64,000 nucleotides of DNA from Paenibacillus spongiae (GTDB taxonomy: Bacteria > Bacillota > Bacilli > Paenibacillales > Paenibacillaceae): assembly GCF_024734895.1 (NCBI RefSeq), contig NZ_CP091430.1:2622501-2686500 (forward strand), read 5' to 3'. A program made the translations under genes and the position numbers. Below, one piece after another: positions 1-9,648 of this stretch; position 1 is the first letter of the stretch, and every line of letters starts with the position of its first letter. The notes below the pieces were generated by a model. It saw nothing but the letters and a program-made list of their open reading frames with translations, made no database searches and was not told where the DNA came from.

Positions 1-390
1 TTGATGGCTTTTGGAGCGATATGGGCCTCGGACATCGGCGCTTATTTCACTGGACGGGCGATCGGCAAGCATAAGCTGTGGCCTTCGATCAGTCCGAACA
101 AAACGATAGAGGGCTCATTAGGCGGGATATTGTTGTCCCTTTTGGTCACGGTCGCTTTCTCGCTGGCGGCTCCGGATGTGATCGGTATCGGCCGGGCCCT
201 GTTGATCGGCCTTATAGCCGCGGTTGCCGGACAGTTCGGAGACTTGATTCAATCCGCCTACAAGCGCGTGAGAGGCATTAAAGATACGGGTAACCTTCTG
301 CCGGGCCACGGGGGCGTGTTGGACCGTTGCGACAGCTGGCTCGTCGTATTCCCGCTGCTGCTCATGACAGGGCTGCTGCCGTTGAATTAG
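1..390 (+). CDS. cdsA: Phosphatidate cytidylyltransferase, C-terminal part (cut by window edge)
   Basis: Only the last 129 residues are visible; the gene begins before base 1. The family makes CDP-diacylglycerol from phosphatidic acid and CTP in the cytoplasmic membrane, the precursor of phosphatidylglycerol. The family signature is near the end: SAYKRVRGIKD, then PGHGGVLDRCDS, which carries the metal- and substrate-binding acidic residues. Hydrophobic segments around residues 36-54 and 58-77 fit membrane helices. The stop is 17 bases before dxr, so the two are probably co-transcribed. Its place directly upstream of dxr and rseP is the usual Bacillales order. pgsA, which uses its product, is also in this window. 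Confidence 0.96.
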   Translation: MMAFGAIWASDIGAYFTGRAIGKHKLWPSISPNKTIEGSLGGILLSLLVTVAFSLAAPDVIGIGRALLIGLIAAVAGQFGDLIQSAYKRVRGIKDTGNLLPGHGGVLDRCDSWLVVFPLLLMTGLLPLN

Positions 391-407
391 AGATAGGGGG
401 AACGAGC

Positions 408-1550
408 ATGACGAAGAAACTGACCATACTCGGTTCGACAGGCTCAATCGGAACGCAAACGCTAGACGTCGTGGCCAATGAGCCCGACCGCTATGAGATA
501 GAAGGACTGGCTGCCGGCAATAATACTGCGCTGCTCATTGAGCAGGCGAACCGGTTCCGGCCCCGCTGCGTATGTTTGTCGACCAAAGCGCTGGCCGATG
601 AAGCGGCTCCTTATCTGCCTGCAGGCACCAAGGTGCTGTACGGTGAAGAAGGACTTGTGCAAATTGCGGCCGACAATGACTCCGACACGGTCTTAACGGC
701 TATCGTCGGCAGCCGGGGGCTGGAAGCAACGCTTGCGGCGATCGAAGCGGGCAAGCATATCGGACTTGCCAATAAGGAGACGCTCGTAACCGCCGGCCAT
801 CTGGTCATGAAGCGGGCATCCGAGAAGGGCGTCGCGATTCTTCCGGTCGACAGCGAACACTCGGCAATCTTTCAATGCTTGAATGGTGAATCCCGCTCCG
901 CGGTCAAAGCGATTACGTTAACGGCCTCCGGCGGATCGTTCCGCGACCGTACGAGAGCGGAGCTGCACGGCGTAACGGTCGAGCAGGCGCTCAGCCATCC
1001 GAACTGGTCGATGGGAGCCAAGATCACCATCGATTCGGCGACGATGGCGAACAAGGGGCTTGAAGTCATCGAAGCCCGCTGGCTGTTCGGTCTTGATTAT
1101 GATGACATTCACGTTCTGGTTCATCCGGAGAGCATTATCCATTCGTATGTCGAGTTTGTGGATCACAGCATCATAGCCCAGCTCGGATTGCCGGATATGC
1201 GGGTGCCGATCCAATATGCGCTTACCTATCCGGAAAGAAGGCCGTCACCGTCGGAATCGTTAAATCTGGCGAAGCTTGGCGCCCTCCATTTCCGCGAGAT
1301 GGATCCGGATCGCTATCCTTGTCTTAGGATGGCCTATGAGAGCGGCCGGATCGGCCGTTCCGCAACAACCGTGTTTAATGCGGCTAACGAAGTGGCGGTT
1401 GCGCGCTTCCTGGAAGGAGCCATCACATTCCTCGATATCGAGCGCGTTATTGCGGACGTGCTTGAGCGCCATTCCGTAACCGATGTGCCTGACGTAGCGG
1501 CGATTATGGAAATCGATGCATGGGCGAGGAGCGAAGCGGCGGCTGTTTGA
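408..1550 (+). CDS. dxr: 1-deoxy-D-xylulose 5-phosphate reductoisomerase
   Basis: Converts DXP to methylerythritol 4-phosphate with NADPH and a divalent metal, the committed step of the MEP isoprenoid pathway in the cytoplasm. The 380-residue length is typical. Visible motifs in order: NADPH loop GSTGSIG (about residues 9-15), NKETLV (about 122-127), metal site DSEHSAIFQ (about 148-156), TASGG, then HPNWSMGAKITIDSATMANKG (about 197-216) ending in the NKGLEVIEA active-site stretch. The start is ATG at 408, behind the purine-rich AGGGGGAACG; the frame is open further upstream but that would overlap cdsA. It sits between cdsA and rseP as in other Bacillales. No missing motif was seen. Confidence 0.97.
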   Translation: MTKKLTILGSTGSIGTQTLDVVANEPDRYEIEGLAAGNNTALLIEQANRFRPRCVCLSTKALADEAAPYLPAGTKVLYGEEGLVQIAADNDSDTVLTAIVGSRGLEATLAAIEAGKHIGLANKETLVTAGHLVMKRASEKGVAILPVDSEHSAIFQCLNGESRSAVKAITLTASGGSFRDRTRAELHGVTVEQALSHPNWSMGAKITIDSATMANKGLEVIEARWLFGLDYDDIHVLVHPESIIHSYVEFVDHSIIAQLGLPDMRVPIQYALTYPERRPSPSESLNLAKLGALHFREMDPDRYPCLRMAYESGRIGRSATTVFNAANEVAVARFLEGAITFLDIERVIADVLERHSVTDVPDVAAIMEIDAWARSEAAAV

Positions 1551-1629
1551 AGGACTGGTTCTCTTGTAACGGACGGGAGAATAATGATAATCTAGGTACA
1601 GGCCGTTTCGAACAGGAGGCACTATAACG

Positions 1630-2910
1630 ATGGAAATGATTCAAATCGTCTTTATGACCGTGCTGGTCTTCTTCGCGATCGTAACGATCCATGAATGGGG
1701 TCATTTCTATTTCGCGAAGCGGGCAGGCATTCTGGTCAGAGAATTCGCTATCGGCTTCGGCCCCAAGCTGATATCCATTAAGCGCGGGGAAACACGCTAT
1801 ACGCTGCGGCTCGTTCCGGCAGGCGGATTCGTCCGGATGGCGGGCGAAGATCCGGAGCTGGTCGAAATACAGCCCGGTCAGACGATTGCCGTACGATTGA
1901 ACGATAATCGGGTAACGCGTCTATACTTGGATCGTCTTGAAGAGCGCTCCAATGTCATTCGCGGTGAGGTCGAAACGATCGATCTTGAAGACCGCCTGAA
2001 GATTACGCTATCGGCTGACGGCGTCAGCGAAACGTATGATGTCCACCCGCAGGCGCTGATGATCGCCAAAGGAAAAGAGACGCAAATCGCGCCGAAGGAT
2101 CGCCAATTCGGCAGCAAAACCGTCGGACAGCGCGCTCTGGCTATCGTGGCCGGCCCGGTTATGAATTTCGTTCTCGCCTATGTGCTGTTCTTTCTCTACT
2201 TTCAGATGGCGGGCGTGCCGATGGAGAATCCTGACAAGCTGTTGATCGGGAATGTATCGGAGGGCATGCCGGCATCCGAGGCCAATATTAAAGTTGGCGA
2301 TGTCATCGATTCGGTCAATGGCGTGAAGATCGGTACGGATTTTGACAAAATGATTTCGCTTATCGGAAAATCTCCGAATAAGCCGATCGAGTTCAAGGTC
2401 ATCCGTGACGGCGCTCCGATTACGATGACCATCACACCGCAGCCCGATAAGGAATCGGGTGAAGGCAAATTGGGCATATCCGCGGCTTATCCGACTCGGG
2501 CGGCTGGGATTGGAGAGACCTTCTCCTTGTCGGGCATAGCCATGAAGAATATGACAGTCAGTATTTTCGAAGGCTTCAAGAAGCTCATTCTCGGCGATTT
2601 CAAGCTGGACGATTTAGGCGGGCCTGTACGTACAGCACAGGTAACGAGCGAAATCGCCAAGCAGGGGATTGCGAAGCTAACCTCATGGGCTGCACTGTTA
2701 AGCTTGTATCTGGGCATCTTCAACCTGCTGCCGATACCGGCGCTTGACGGAAGCCGTCTTATATTTCTGGGCGTGGAAGCATTGCGCGGCAGACCGGTCG
2801 ATCCGAACCGGGAGAGTATGGTGCATTTCATCGGCTTTGCGATGCTAATGCTGCTTATGCTGGCCGTTACGTATAACGATATTTTGCGATTGGTTAGAGG
2901 GGAGCAGTAG
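1630..2910 (+). CDS. rseP: Site-2 (RseP/RasP-type) intramembrane zinc metalloprotease
   Basis: Membrane protease of the M50B family that cuts transmembrane segments of anti-sigma factors and remnant signal peptides. The zinc motif HEWGH is at residues 21-25 inside the first membrane segment, and the distal LDG motif (IPALDGSRL) is near residue 372 in a late hydrophobic segment. A PDZ domain occupies roughly residues 205-275 (GMPASEANIKVGDVIDSVNG). The 426-residue length is normal. The start is ATG 1630, 10 bases after ACAGGAGG; ATG 1636 is an in-frame alternative. In B. subtilis the orthologue RasP acts on RsiW and FtsL. It lies 6 bases before proS, so they likely share a transcript. Confidence 0.95.
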   Translation: MEMIQIVFMTVLVFFAIVTIHEWGHFYFAKRAGILVREFAIGFGPKLISIKRGETRYTLRLVPAGGFVRMAGEDPELVEIQPGQTIAVRLNDNRVTRLYLDRLEERSNVIRGEVETIDLEDRLKITLSADGVSETYDVHPQALMIAKGKETQIAPKDRQFGSKTVGQRALAIVAGPVMNFVLAYVLFFLYFQMAGVPMENPDKLLIGNVSEGMPASEANIKVGDVIDSVNGVKIGTDFDKMISLIGKSPNKPIEFKVIRDGAPITMTITPQPDKESGEGKLGISAAYPTRAAGIGETFSLSGIAMKNMTVSIFEGFKKLILGDFKLDDLGGPVRTAQVTSEIAKQGIAKLTSWAALLSLYLGIFNLLPIPALDGSRLIFLGVEALRGRPVDPNRESMVHFIGFAMLMLLMLAVTYNDILRLVRGEQ

Positions 2911-2916
2911 TCGTTC

Positions 2917-4365
2917 ATGTCGAAGGATAAACAATTTGTGACCGAAATTACGCCGCAGGGCGAGGATTTTTCAAAATGGTATATTGATGTGATTAAAAAA
3001 GCGGACCTGATGGATTATTCGCCGGTTCGCGGCTGTATCGTGTTCAGGCCGGAAGGCTTCGAGCTGTGGGAAAATATTCAACGCGAGCTGGATCGCCGGT
3101 TCAAGGAAACGGGCCATCGAAACGCCTATTTCCCGTTATTTATTCCCGAGAGCTTCTTCCAGAAGGAGAAGGAACACGTAGAAGGCTTTAATCCGGAGCT
3201 GCCATGGGTCACGGAAGCAGGCGGCGAGAAGCTGGAGGAGCGGCTTGCGATTCGTCCGACCTCGGAGACCATCATCGGTCATATGTATTCGAAGTGGATC
3301 CAATCTTACCGCGATCTGCCGGTGCTCATCAATCAATGGGCGAACGTCGTGCGTTGGGAGAAGCGCACGCTGCCGTTCCTGCGGACGAGCGAGTTTCTGT
3401 GGCAGGAAGGCCATACGGCCCACGAGACGGAAGAAGAAGCGCGCCATGAAACGATGCAGATGCTGAACATCTACCGCGAGTTTGTCGAAGACTTCCTGGC
3501 CATTCCGGTCGTCGTCGGACAGAAGACGCCTTCCGAGAAATTTGCCGGAGCGGTCGATACGTATTCGATCGAAGCGATGATGAAGGACGGACGCGCGGTA
3601 CAAGCGGGAACGTCCCACTATCTGGGCACCAACTTTGCGGTTGCCTTCGATATTAAATTTCTGGACCGCGGCAACACGCTGCAGTTCGCGCATACCACTT
3701 CCTGGGGCGTTTCGACCCGGTTGATCGGCGCCCTCATTATGGTTCACGGCGATGACCGCGGACTTGTGCTGCCGCCGAAGATTTCGCCTACGCAGGTGGT
3801 CATGATCCCGATCGGACCGCCGAAGACGCGCGATCAGGTGATTTCCAGAGTGGATGAGTTGTACGCCGAGCTGAAAGGGGCGGGCATCCGTGTCAAGGTT
3901 GATGACCGCGCAGACGTCAGCCCGGGCTGGAAGTTCAATGAATACGAGATGCGCGGCGTGCCGATCCGCATGGAACTTGGTCCTCGCGATATGGAGAATG
4001 GACAAGCGGTGCTCGTCTCCCGGATTACCGGAGAGAAGCGCATCGTGGCCCAAAGCGGCATCGTCGCTGAAATTGAAAAGATGCTGGAAGAGATTCACCG
4101 CGATATGTTCGAACGGGCGCGTCAATTCCGTGCCGATCATTCCAATTCGGTGGAAACGCTGGATGAGATGAAATCGCTGCAGGAAGAGAAGCGCGGATTC
4201 ACGCTGGCCGGCTGGTGCGGCTCCGCTGCCTGCGAGAAGCAGGTGAAGGAAGAAACGGGCGCAACGAGCCGGAATATTCCGTTCGAGCCGGAGGAGAAGA
4301 AATCGACATGTCTCGTATGCGGAGAAAAGGCTGAGCATACGGTCGTGTTTGCAAGAGCGTATTAA
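2917..4365 (+). CDS. proS: Prolyl-tRNA synthetase, eukaryote/archaeal-like (type 3) form
   Basis: Charges tRNA-Pro in the cytoplasm. At 482 residues it is much shorter than the bacterial ProRS of about 570 residues and lacks the inserted editing domain. Class II core motifs are RPTSETIIGHMY (about 113-124) and LRTSEFLWQEGHTAH (about 154-168). After the anticodon-binding domain comes a C-terminal zinc-type domain with Cys pairs near residues 433/438 and 465/468, ending in a terminal Tyr (FARAY), all traits of the archaeal/eukaryotic group. B. subtilis, from memory, carries the long bacterial ProRS at this locus, so this is a replacement in place. A hairpin terminator follows the gene. Confidence 0.95.
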   Translation: MSKDKQFVTEITPQGEDFSKWYIDVIKKADLMDYSPVRGCIVFRPEGFELWENIQRELDRRFKETGHRNAYFPLFIPESFFQKEKEHVEGFNPELPWVTEAGGEKLEERLAIRPTSETIIGHMYSKWIQSYRDLPVLINQWANVVRWEKRTLPFLRTSEFLWQEGHTAHETEEEARHETMQMLNIYREFVEDFLAIPVVVGQKTPSEKFAGAVDTYSIEAMMKDGRAVQAGTSHYLGTNFAVAFDIKFLDRGNTLQFAHTTSWGVSTRLIGALIMVHGDDRGLVLPPKISPTQVVMIPIGPPKTRDQVISRVDELYAELKGAGIRVKVDDRADVSPGWKFNEYEMRGVPIRMELGPRDMENGQAVLVSRITGEKRIVAQSGIVAEIEKMLEEIHRDMFERARQFRADHSNSVETLDEMKSLQEEKRGFTLAGWCGSAACEKQVKEETGATSRNIPFEPEEKKSTCLVCGEKAEHTVVFARAY

Positions 4366-4385
4366 TAAGCCGGAATAGAACAAGT

Positions 4386-4419
4386 GCGCGCCGCGATGAG
4401 AATCGCGGCACCGCTTTTT
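4386..4419 (+). terminator. Rho-independent terminator after proS
   Basis: GCCGCGAT (4390-4397), loop GAGA, ATCGCGGC (4402-4409): a perfect 8-bp stem. GCG/CGC pairs can extend it outside a small internal loop. Five T residues follow (4415-4419). It would separate proS from polC at least partly; no clear polC promoter was found in the 35 bases that follow. Confidence 0.7.
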
Positions 4420-4454
4420 CTGGCAAAGAATTTCATGCTTCGGGGGAGGAAACG

Positions 4455-7400
4455 ATGAGCCACACCGGGGAAAAACGGCATCGCTTCGAGCTGCTGATGA
4501 AGCAGGCGGAGCTGCCGCAGCAATTGATAGAAGAACAGTTCAAGGACGGATATATCGAGAAAGTGACCGTAAGCCGGAACAACCGGGAGTGGACGTTTTG
4601 CATCGGCAAAACGTCTTTAATCTCTTTAGCTGCATATGGTGTTTTTTGCCGCTCCATTCAGTCGAAATTCGCTCATATCGCGGCCGTATCATTCGTGATC
4701 CGTTATGAGGAGCTTGTCAGGACCGACGAGATTTTGTCCGAGTATTGGCCGGCTTTCGTGGAATGGGTCCAGCAGCAGAACGCTTCAGTGAACGGCTGGC
4801 TGGGCAAATCGAACTTCGAGGCGAAGGACGGGCTAATTTCGCTTGCGATGCTAGATGAGATGAGTCTGGAGCTGGCGCGCAAGAAACGGATCGACGAGCT
4901 GGCCTCAAGCTTCTACGAGCAGTATTTTGACCGGTCCTGCCGCATGAAGATGAGCGTTATGCAATCCAACCAAGAGATCTATGAAGAGTTTGCCCAGAAA
5001 CGGGATCAGGCCGAGCGCGAGGTTGTGGAGCAGATGATGAGCAGCGCCGCCCTGGAAGCTCCGCCGGTTGAAGAAGGCGAGGTCCGGCTCGTGATCGGCT
5101 ACGACATCCGCGAGGAGCCTGTTCCGATCATGAATGTTCTTGATGAAGAGAAGAAGATTACCGTTCAAGGAACGGTCTTCGGCCTCGAGGTGAAGGAGCT
5201 GCGCAACGGCAGCACTTTGTTCACGTTCAACGTGACGGACTTTACCGATTCGATCGCAATGAAGATGTTCGCCAAGACGAAGGATGACGTCAAAGTATTG
5301 AATCAGCTCTCCAACGGCAAATGGATCAAAGCGCGCGGGCGGGTTGAATATGACCGCTTCATGATGGAACCGGAGCTTGTCATGATGCCGTCCGATCTGC
5401 ATGAAGTCGTAGCTCCGCCGGAGCCGAAGGACGATGCGGAAGAGAAGAGGGTCGAGTTTCATCTTCATACGACCATGAGTACGATGGACGCCGTTACCTC
5501 CATCGACGCCTATATCAAGCAGGCGGCAAAATGGGGCCACAAGGCGATCGCGGTTACGGACCACGGCGGCGTGCATTGCTATCCGGAAGCGGCGAAGGCG
5601 GCGAAGAAGAACGGCATTCAAGTTCTGTATGGCGTCGAAGCCAACGTCGTCAACGATGCGGTTCCGATGGTCATGAATTCGCGCGAAGAAGCGCTGCAGA
5701 CAGCTGAATATATCGTGTTTGACATCGAAACAACCGGTCTATCGGTCATCAATAACAAGATTATCGAATTAGCCGGAGTCAAAATGAAGGAAGGCAAAGA
5801 GATCGGAAGGTTCGCCACATTCATCGATCCGCATGAGGATATTCCGTATCATATTCAACAGCTGACGAATATTTCGAATGAAATGGTGAAGGGCGCTCCG
5901 GAGCTCGAACCGAAGCTTCGCGAATTTGTCGAGTTTGTCGGCGATTCGATTCTGGTCGCGCACAATGCGCGATTCGATATGGGCTTCATACAAGCGGCAT
6001 GCAAGGCGCATGGAATGCCGGAGCTGGACAATCCGGTGCTCGATACGCTCGAGCTGGCGCGCTTTATTCATCCGACCATGAAAAATCACCGCTTGAACAC
6101 GTTGGCGGACAAATATAAAGTCAGCCTGGAAAGTCATCACCGCGCCATCGACGACTCCATCGCGCTCGGCGGCGTGCTCTTCGGACTGATCGGCGATGCG
6201 GCGAAACGCAACATCACCGGACTTCACATGCTGAACGATTATGTGGGACTGGATATTTCGAATATGAGGCCGTTCCACTGCTGCATCTACGCATTGAATG
6301 CCGTCGGCAAGAAGAATCTGTTCAAGCTTATATCGATTTCGCATACCGAACACTTCAAGCGGGTTGCTTGCATTCCCAAGAGCAAGCTGACCGAAATGCG
6401 CGAAGACCTGCTCGTCGTCTCGGGCTGCGAGAAGGGCGAATTTTTCGAAGCGGTGCTGAACAAATCATTCGAGGAAGCCGAGGACACCGCCCGCTTCTAT
6501 GACGTTCTGGAGATACAGCCGGTCGGATTCTATATGCATCTGGTCGATAAGGGACTCGTAGGCAGCCGCGCCGAAGTGGAGCAAGCGCTGCGCCGCGTGT
6601 GCGAAATCGGCGATAAGCTGAACAAGCCGGTCATCGCGACTGGCAACGTTCACTACCTGAAGCCGCGGGACAAGATGTTCAGAGATATTACGATCCATGG
6701 AATAACGGGCTTCAGCCCGCTCAAAGATCTCAAAAAGCCCGACGCACACTTCCGCACGACGAAGGAAATGCTGGAGGAATTCGCTTTTCTCGGCGAAGCG
6801 CGCGCTTATGAAGCCGTCGTGAAGAACACGAGCGAGCTGGCCGACCGGTTCGAGACGTTCGAATTGTTCCCGAGAAAGGGCGGGCCTGGAGACAACGGTC
6901 TATTCACCCCGATCATCGAAGGGGCGGATGATGAAATCCGGAGCACCTGCTATGATACGGCGAAGCGGCTATATGGAGAGCCGCTTCCGGATGTCGTCGT
7001 TCAGCGGCTGGAGAAGGAGCTCGTGCCGATAATCAAATACGGCTTCTCGGCGAACTATTTGATTTCCGAGAAGCTGGTGAAGAAATCGAACCGTGACGGG
7101 TATTTGGTCGGTTCGCGGGGCTCCGTCGGCTCGTCGGTCGTCGCCACCTTCCTCGGCATCTCCGAGGTAAATCCGCTGCCGGCCCACTACAGCTGCCTGA
7201 ATGAAGCGTGCAAGTACAGCGAGTGGTTCCTGGACGGCAGCTATCCGTCGGGCTTCGACCTTCCGGACAAGATTTGCCCCAATTGCGGCAAGCCTCTGAA
7301 GGGGGAAGGCCAGGATATCCCGTTCGAGACCTTCCTCGGCTTCAAGGGCGACAAAGTACCGGATATCGATCTTAACTTCTCCGGAGAGTACCAGCCGATC

Positions 7401-8783
7401 GCCCACAACTACACGAAAGAGCTATTCGGACCGGAGAACGTCTTTAGGGCGGGGACGATCGGGACCGTCGCGGAGAAGACGGGCTACGGCTATGCGAAGA
7501 AATACGAAGAGGATCACGGGAAGAAGTGGCGCGGGGCCGAGCTGTCGCGGATCGCGGGCGGCTGTACGGGCGTCAAGCGCAGCACCGGGCAGCATCCCGG
7601 CGGTATCGTCGTCGTGCCGGAATACATCGAGGTGGAAGACGTGACGCCGGTGCAATATCCCGCGGACGATGTCAACGCGGAGTGGAAAACGACTCACTTT
7701 GATTATCACGCCTTCGAAGAAAATCTGCTGAAGCTCGATATTCTCGGCCACGATGACCCGACGATGATGCGGATGCTGCAGGACTTGACCGGCGTCGATC
7801 CGACAACCATTCCGATGAACGATCCGAAGGTTATGAGCATGTTCAACTCCACCGATTCGCTCGGCGTCATGCCACAGCAAATCCGCACATCCGTCGCGAC
7901 TTACGGCGTACCGGAGATGGGGACGAAGTTCGTCCGCCAGATGCTTGAGGAGACGAAGCCTTCATCGTTCGCCGACCTGCTGCAAATTTCGGGCTTGTCG
8001 CACGGGACGGGCGTTTGGCTCGGGAATGCGCAGGAATTGATCAAGAACCGCACCTGTACCATTAAGACCGTTATCGGCTGCCGGGACGATATTATGCTTT
8101 ATTTGATCTACAAAGCCGGCATGGATGCGGGGCTTGCGTTCAAGATCACGGAGAGCGTGCGGAAGGGCAGAGGACTTACGCCGGAATGGATCGAAGAGAT
8201 GAAGCAGTGCAAGGTACCGCAATGGTATATCGATTCCTGTCTCAAGATCGAGTACATGTTCCCGAAGGCCCATGCGGCCGCTTACGTTATATCCGCAGTC
8301 AGAACCGCATTCTTCAAGCTCTACTATCCGATCGAATACTATGCGACTTATTTCTCCGTACGCGCGGAGGACTTCGATCTGGAGCTGCTGTGCCAAGGGT
8401 ACGACGCCATTATGCGCAAATTGATCGAGATTGAGGCCAAAGGATTCAACGCGACGCCGAAAGAGAAAAACTCGGTATCGCTGCTGGAGATGGCGCTTGA
8501 AATGACTGCCCGCGGATTTACATTCAAACCGATCGATCTCTATCGTTCGGAAGCGACGCGCTTCATCGTGGACGGCGGATCGTTAATTCCCCCGTTTGCC
8601 GCGATCGCGGGCATTGGAGACAATGCCGCACGCAATATTGCGGGCGCTCGCGAGCATGGCGAATTTCTATCGATCGAGGACTTCCAGCAGAAGTCGAAGG
8701 CATCCAAGACGATCGTTGAAGTGCTCGGCACTATGGGCTGCTTCCGCGGGCTGCCGGAATCCAATCAGCTATCCCTGTTTTAA
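4455..8783 (+). CDS. polC: DNA polymerase III alpha subunit, PolC type
   Basis: Replicative polymerase of low-GC Gram-positive bacteria, with its own 3'-5' proofreading exonuclease, acting at the replisome. The 1442-residue length is typical. Domain order: N-terminal domain, OB fold (about 235-315), PHP domain starting at FHLHTTMS (about 335), a DEDD exonuclease inserted in it starting at FDIETTGL (about 422), the rest of the PHP, a zinc-finger-like stretch (CPNCGKPL) and the polymerase core with catalytic aspartates in PDIDLNF (about 969-975). It ends in a QLSLF clamp-binding tail. Start ATG 4455 follows GGAGGAAACG. The presence of PolC itself supports assignment to Bacillota. Confidence 0.98.
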   Translation: MSHTGEKRHRFELLMKQAELPQQLIEEQFKDGYIEKVTVSRNNREWTFCIGKTSLISLAAYGVFCRSIQSKFAHIAAVSFVIRYEELVRTDEILSEYWPAFVEWVQQQNASVNGWLGKSNFEAKDGLISLAMLDEMSLELARKKRIDELASSFYEQYFDRSCRMKMSVMQSNQEIYEEFAQKRDQAEREVVEQMMSSAALEAPPVEEGEVRLVIGYDIREEPVPIMNVLDEEKKITVQGTVFGLEVKELRNGSTLFTFNVTDFTDSIAMKMFAKTKDDVKVLNQLSNGKWIKARGRVEYDRFMMEPELVMMPSDLHEVVAPPEPKDDAEEKRVEFHLHTTMSTMDAVTSIDAYIKQAAKWGHKAIAVTDHGGVHCYPEAAKAAKKNGIQVLYGVEANVVNDAVPMVMNSREEALQTAEYIVFDIETTGLSVINNKIIELAGVKMKEGKEIGRFATFIDPHEDIPYHIQQLTNISNEMVKGAPELEPKLREFVEFVGDSILVAHNARFDMGFIQAACKAHGMPELDNPVLDTLELARFIHPTMKNHRLNTLADKYKVSLESHHRAIDDSIALGGVLFGLIGDAAKRNITGLHMLNDYVGLDISNMRPFHCCIYALNAVGKKNLFKLISISHTEHFKRVACIPKSKLTEMREDLLVVSGCEKGEFFEAVLNKSFEEAEDTARFYDVLEIQPVGFYMHLVDKGLVGSRAEVEQALRRVCEIGDKLNKPVIATGNVHYLKPRDKMFRDITIHGITGFSPLKDLKKPDAHFRTTKEMLEEFAFLGEARAYEAVVKNTSELADRFETFELFPRKGGPGDNGLFTPIIEGADDEIRSTCYDTAKRLYGEPLPDVVVQRLEKELVPIIKYGFSANYLISEKLVKKSNRDGYLVGSRGSVGSSVVATFLGISEVNPLPAHYSCLNEACKYSEWFLDGSYPSGFDLPDKICPNCGKPLKGEGQDIPFETFLGFKGDKVPDIDLNFSGEYQPIAHNYTKELFGPENVFRAGTIGTVAEKTGYGYAKKYEEDHGKKWRGAELSRIAGGCTGVKRSTGQHPGGIVVVPEYIEVEDVTPVQYPADDVNAEWKTTHFDYHAFEENLLKLDILGHDDPTMMRMLQDLTGVDPTTIPMNDPKVMSMFNSTDSLGVMPQQIRTSVATYGVPEMGTKFVRQMLEETKPSSFADLLQISGLSHGTGVWLGNAQELIKNRTCTIKTVIGCRDDIMLYLIYKAGMDAGLAFKITESVRKGRGLTPEWIEEMKQCKVPQWYIDSCLKIEYMFPKAHAAAYVISAVRTAFFKLYYPIEYYATYFSVRAEDFDLELLCQGYDAIMRKLIEIEAKGFNATPKEKNSVSLLEMALEMTARGFTFKPIDLYRSEATRFIVDGGSLIPPFAAIAGIGDNAARNIAGAREHGEFLSIEDFQQKSKASKTIVEVLGTMGCFRGLPESNQLSLF

Positions 8784-9115
8784 ACCGGCATTATTCAAGC
8801 TTTTTCGACATACTAGACTATGCTTTGCATCTAAACTCATTGTTGTCACCACATCATGGTTATGGTATAATATTTCTGGCAATGCTGATGATACGACCTT
8901 TCGCAGAAGAGTGGGGAAACCCACTCTTTACGTTTTGTCCGCACCTTTTTAGGTGTGACCGGTCTCCATCGGCTCTCAGATATGAAGTCTGCTACCGTGC
9001 AATGCGCCAAGCGCTTTGCGCGTTCCAGCAATAATTTGAATTTCGGGTTGTATTCAAGACTGACAACCGACTGCCCGCTTATCCGGGTTAACGGCTGCAG
9101 TAGGGAGGAACAAGT
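8784..9115 (+). other. 332-base intergenic leader between polC and rimP
   Basis: No protein gene here. It holds the rimP operon promoter (8843-8871) and a leader of about 235 bases with several stem-loops. These are AGAGTGGG-GAAA-CCCACTCT (8908-8927), CACCT-TTTT-AGGTG (8942-8955), GGTTGT/ACAACC (9046-9068) and a GCCCG/CCGGG pair around 9073-9086. The first hairpin with a GNRA loop resembles, from memory, a conserved hairpin ahead of ylxS/rimP in other Bacillales. A regulatory role is likely but not shown. Confidence 0.6.
8843..8871 (+). promoter_or_regulatory. Sigma-A promoter of the rimP-nusA-infB operon
   Basis: TTGTCA (8843-8848), a 17-base spacer and a perfect TATAAT (8866-8871), plus a TGn extended -10 (TGG just upstream). 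It is the strongest-looking promoter in the window and drives the ribosome-maturation operon. Transcription would start near 8878. Confidence 0.85.
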
Positions 9116-9577
9116 TTGAGCACAGCAAAAATCAAAACCGTTGTCGAAGAGGCGGTTCGCCCATTTCTCGACAGCAATGGATTTGAATTGGTTGACGTTG
9201 AATACGTGAAGGAAGGCAGCAATTTCTTCCTGCGCGTATTCGTCGACAAGGAAGGCGGCATCGATATCGACGAATGCGGCCGGATCAGCGAGTTTTTGAG
9301 CGAAAAGCTGGATGAGAACGATCCGATCAAGGATGCCTATTTTCTAGAGGTCTCGTCGCCCGGAGCCGAGCGGCCGCTCAAAAAAACGCAGGATGTGGAG
9401 AAGGCAGTGGGCAAGCATGTCTATGTAACCACTTACGAGCCCATCGATAAAAGCAAAGAGTTCGAAGGTAAACTGATTTCGTTCGACGGGGAAGTCATGG
9501 CCATCGAGATCGGTAAGAAAACACATTTGATTCCTTATGCCAAAGTAGCAAGCGCCCGATTGGCTATCGTTTTCTAA
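9116..9577 (+). CDS. rimP: Ribosome maturation factor RimP
   Basis: Cytoplasmic assembly factor that binds the free 30S subunit and helps its maturation, in particular loading of S12. The 153 residues contain the usual N-terminal alpha/beta domain with [20 protein letters not shown] and [16 protein letters not shown], then [11 protein letters not shown], and a C-terminal SH3-like barrel. Start is TTG 9116, preceded by GGGAGG at a good distance; no ATG fits better. First gene of the operon, with nusA 71 bases downstream, as in B. subtilis (ylxS-nusA). Confidence 0.95.
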   Translation: MSTAKIKTVVEEAVRPFLDSNGFELVDVEYVKEGSNFFLRVFVDKEGGIDIDECGRISEFLSEKLDENDPIKDAYFLEVSSPGAERPLKKTQDVEKAVGKHVYVTTYEPIDKSKEFEGKLISFDGEVMAIEIGKKTHLIPYAKVASARLAIVF

Positions 9578-9648
9578 AACGGTGCAGCCCCATTGACGCT
9601 TCCGCCTTTATAAGTAAGGAAATGATTCGAAAGGGGGAGCTCATTCCG

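Noticed and set aside
327..407. Longer dxr starting at 327
   Set aside because: It would overlap cdsA by 64 bases and add 27 residues not found in the family; ATG 408 has a ribosome site.
3136..4383. 415-codon open frame on the minus strand opposite proS
   Set aside because: It is the antisense shadow of a well-conserved gene; the translation is low in recognisable domains, rich in Arg/His/Leu from reversed codons, and has no ribosome site.
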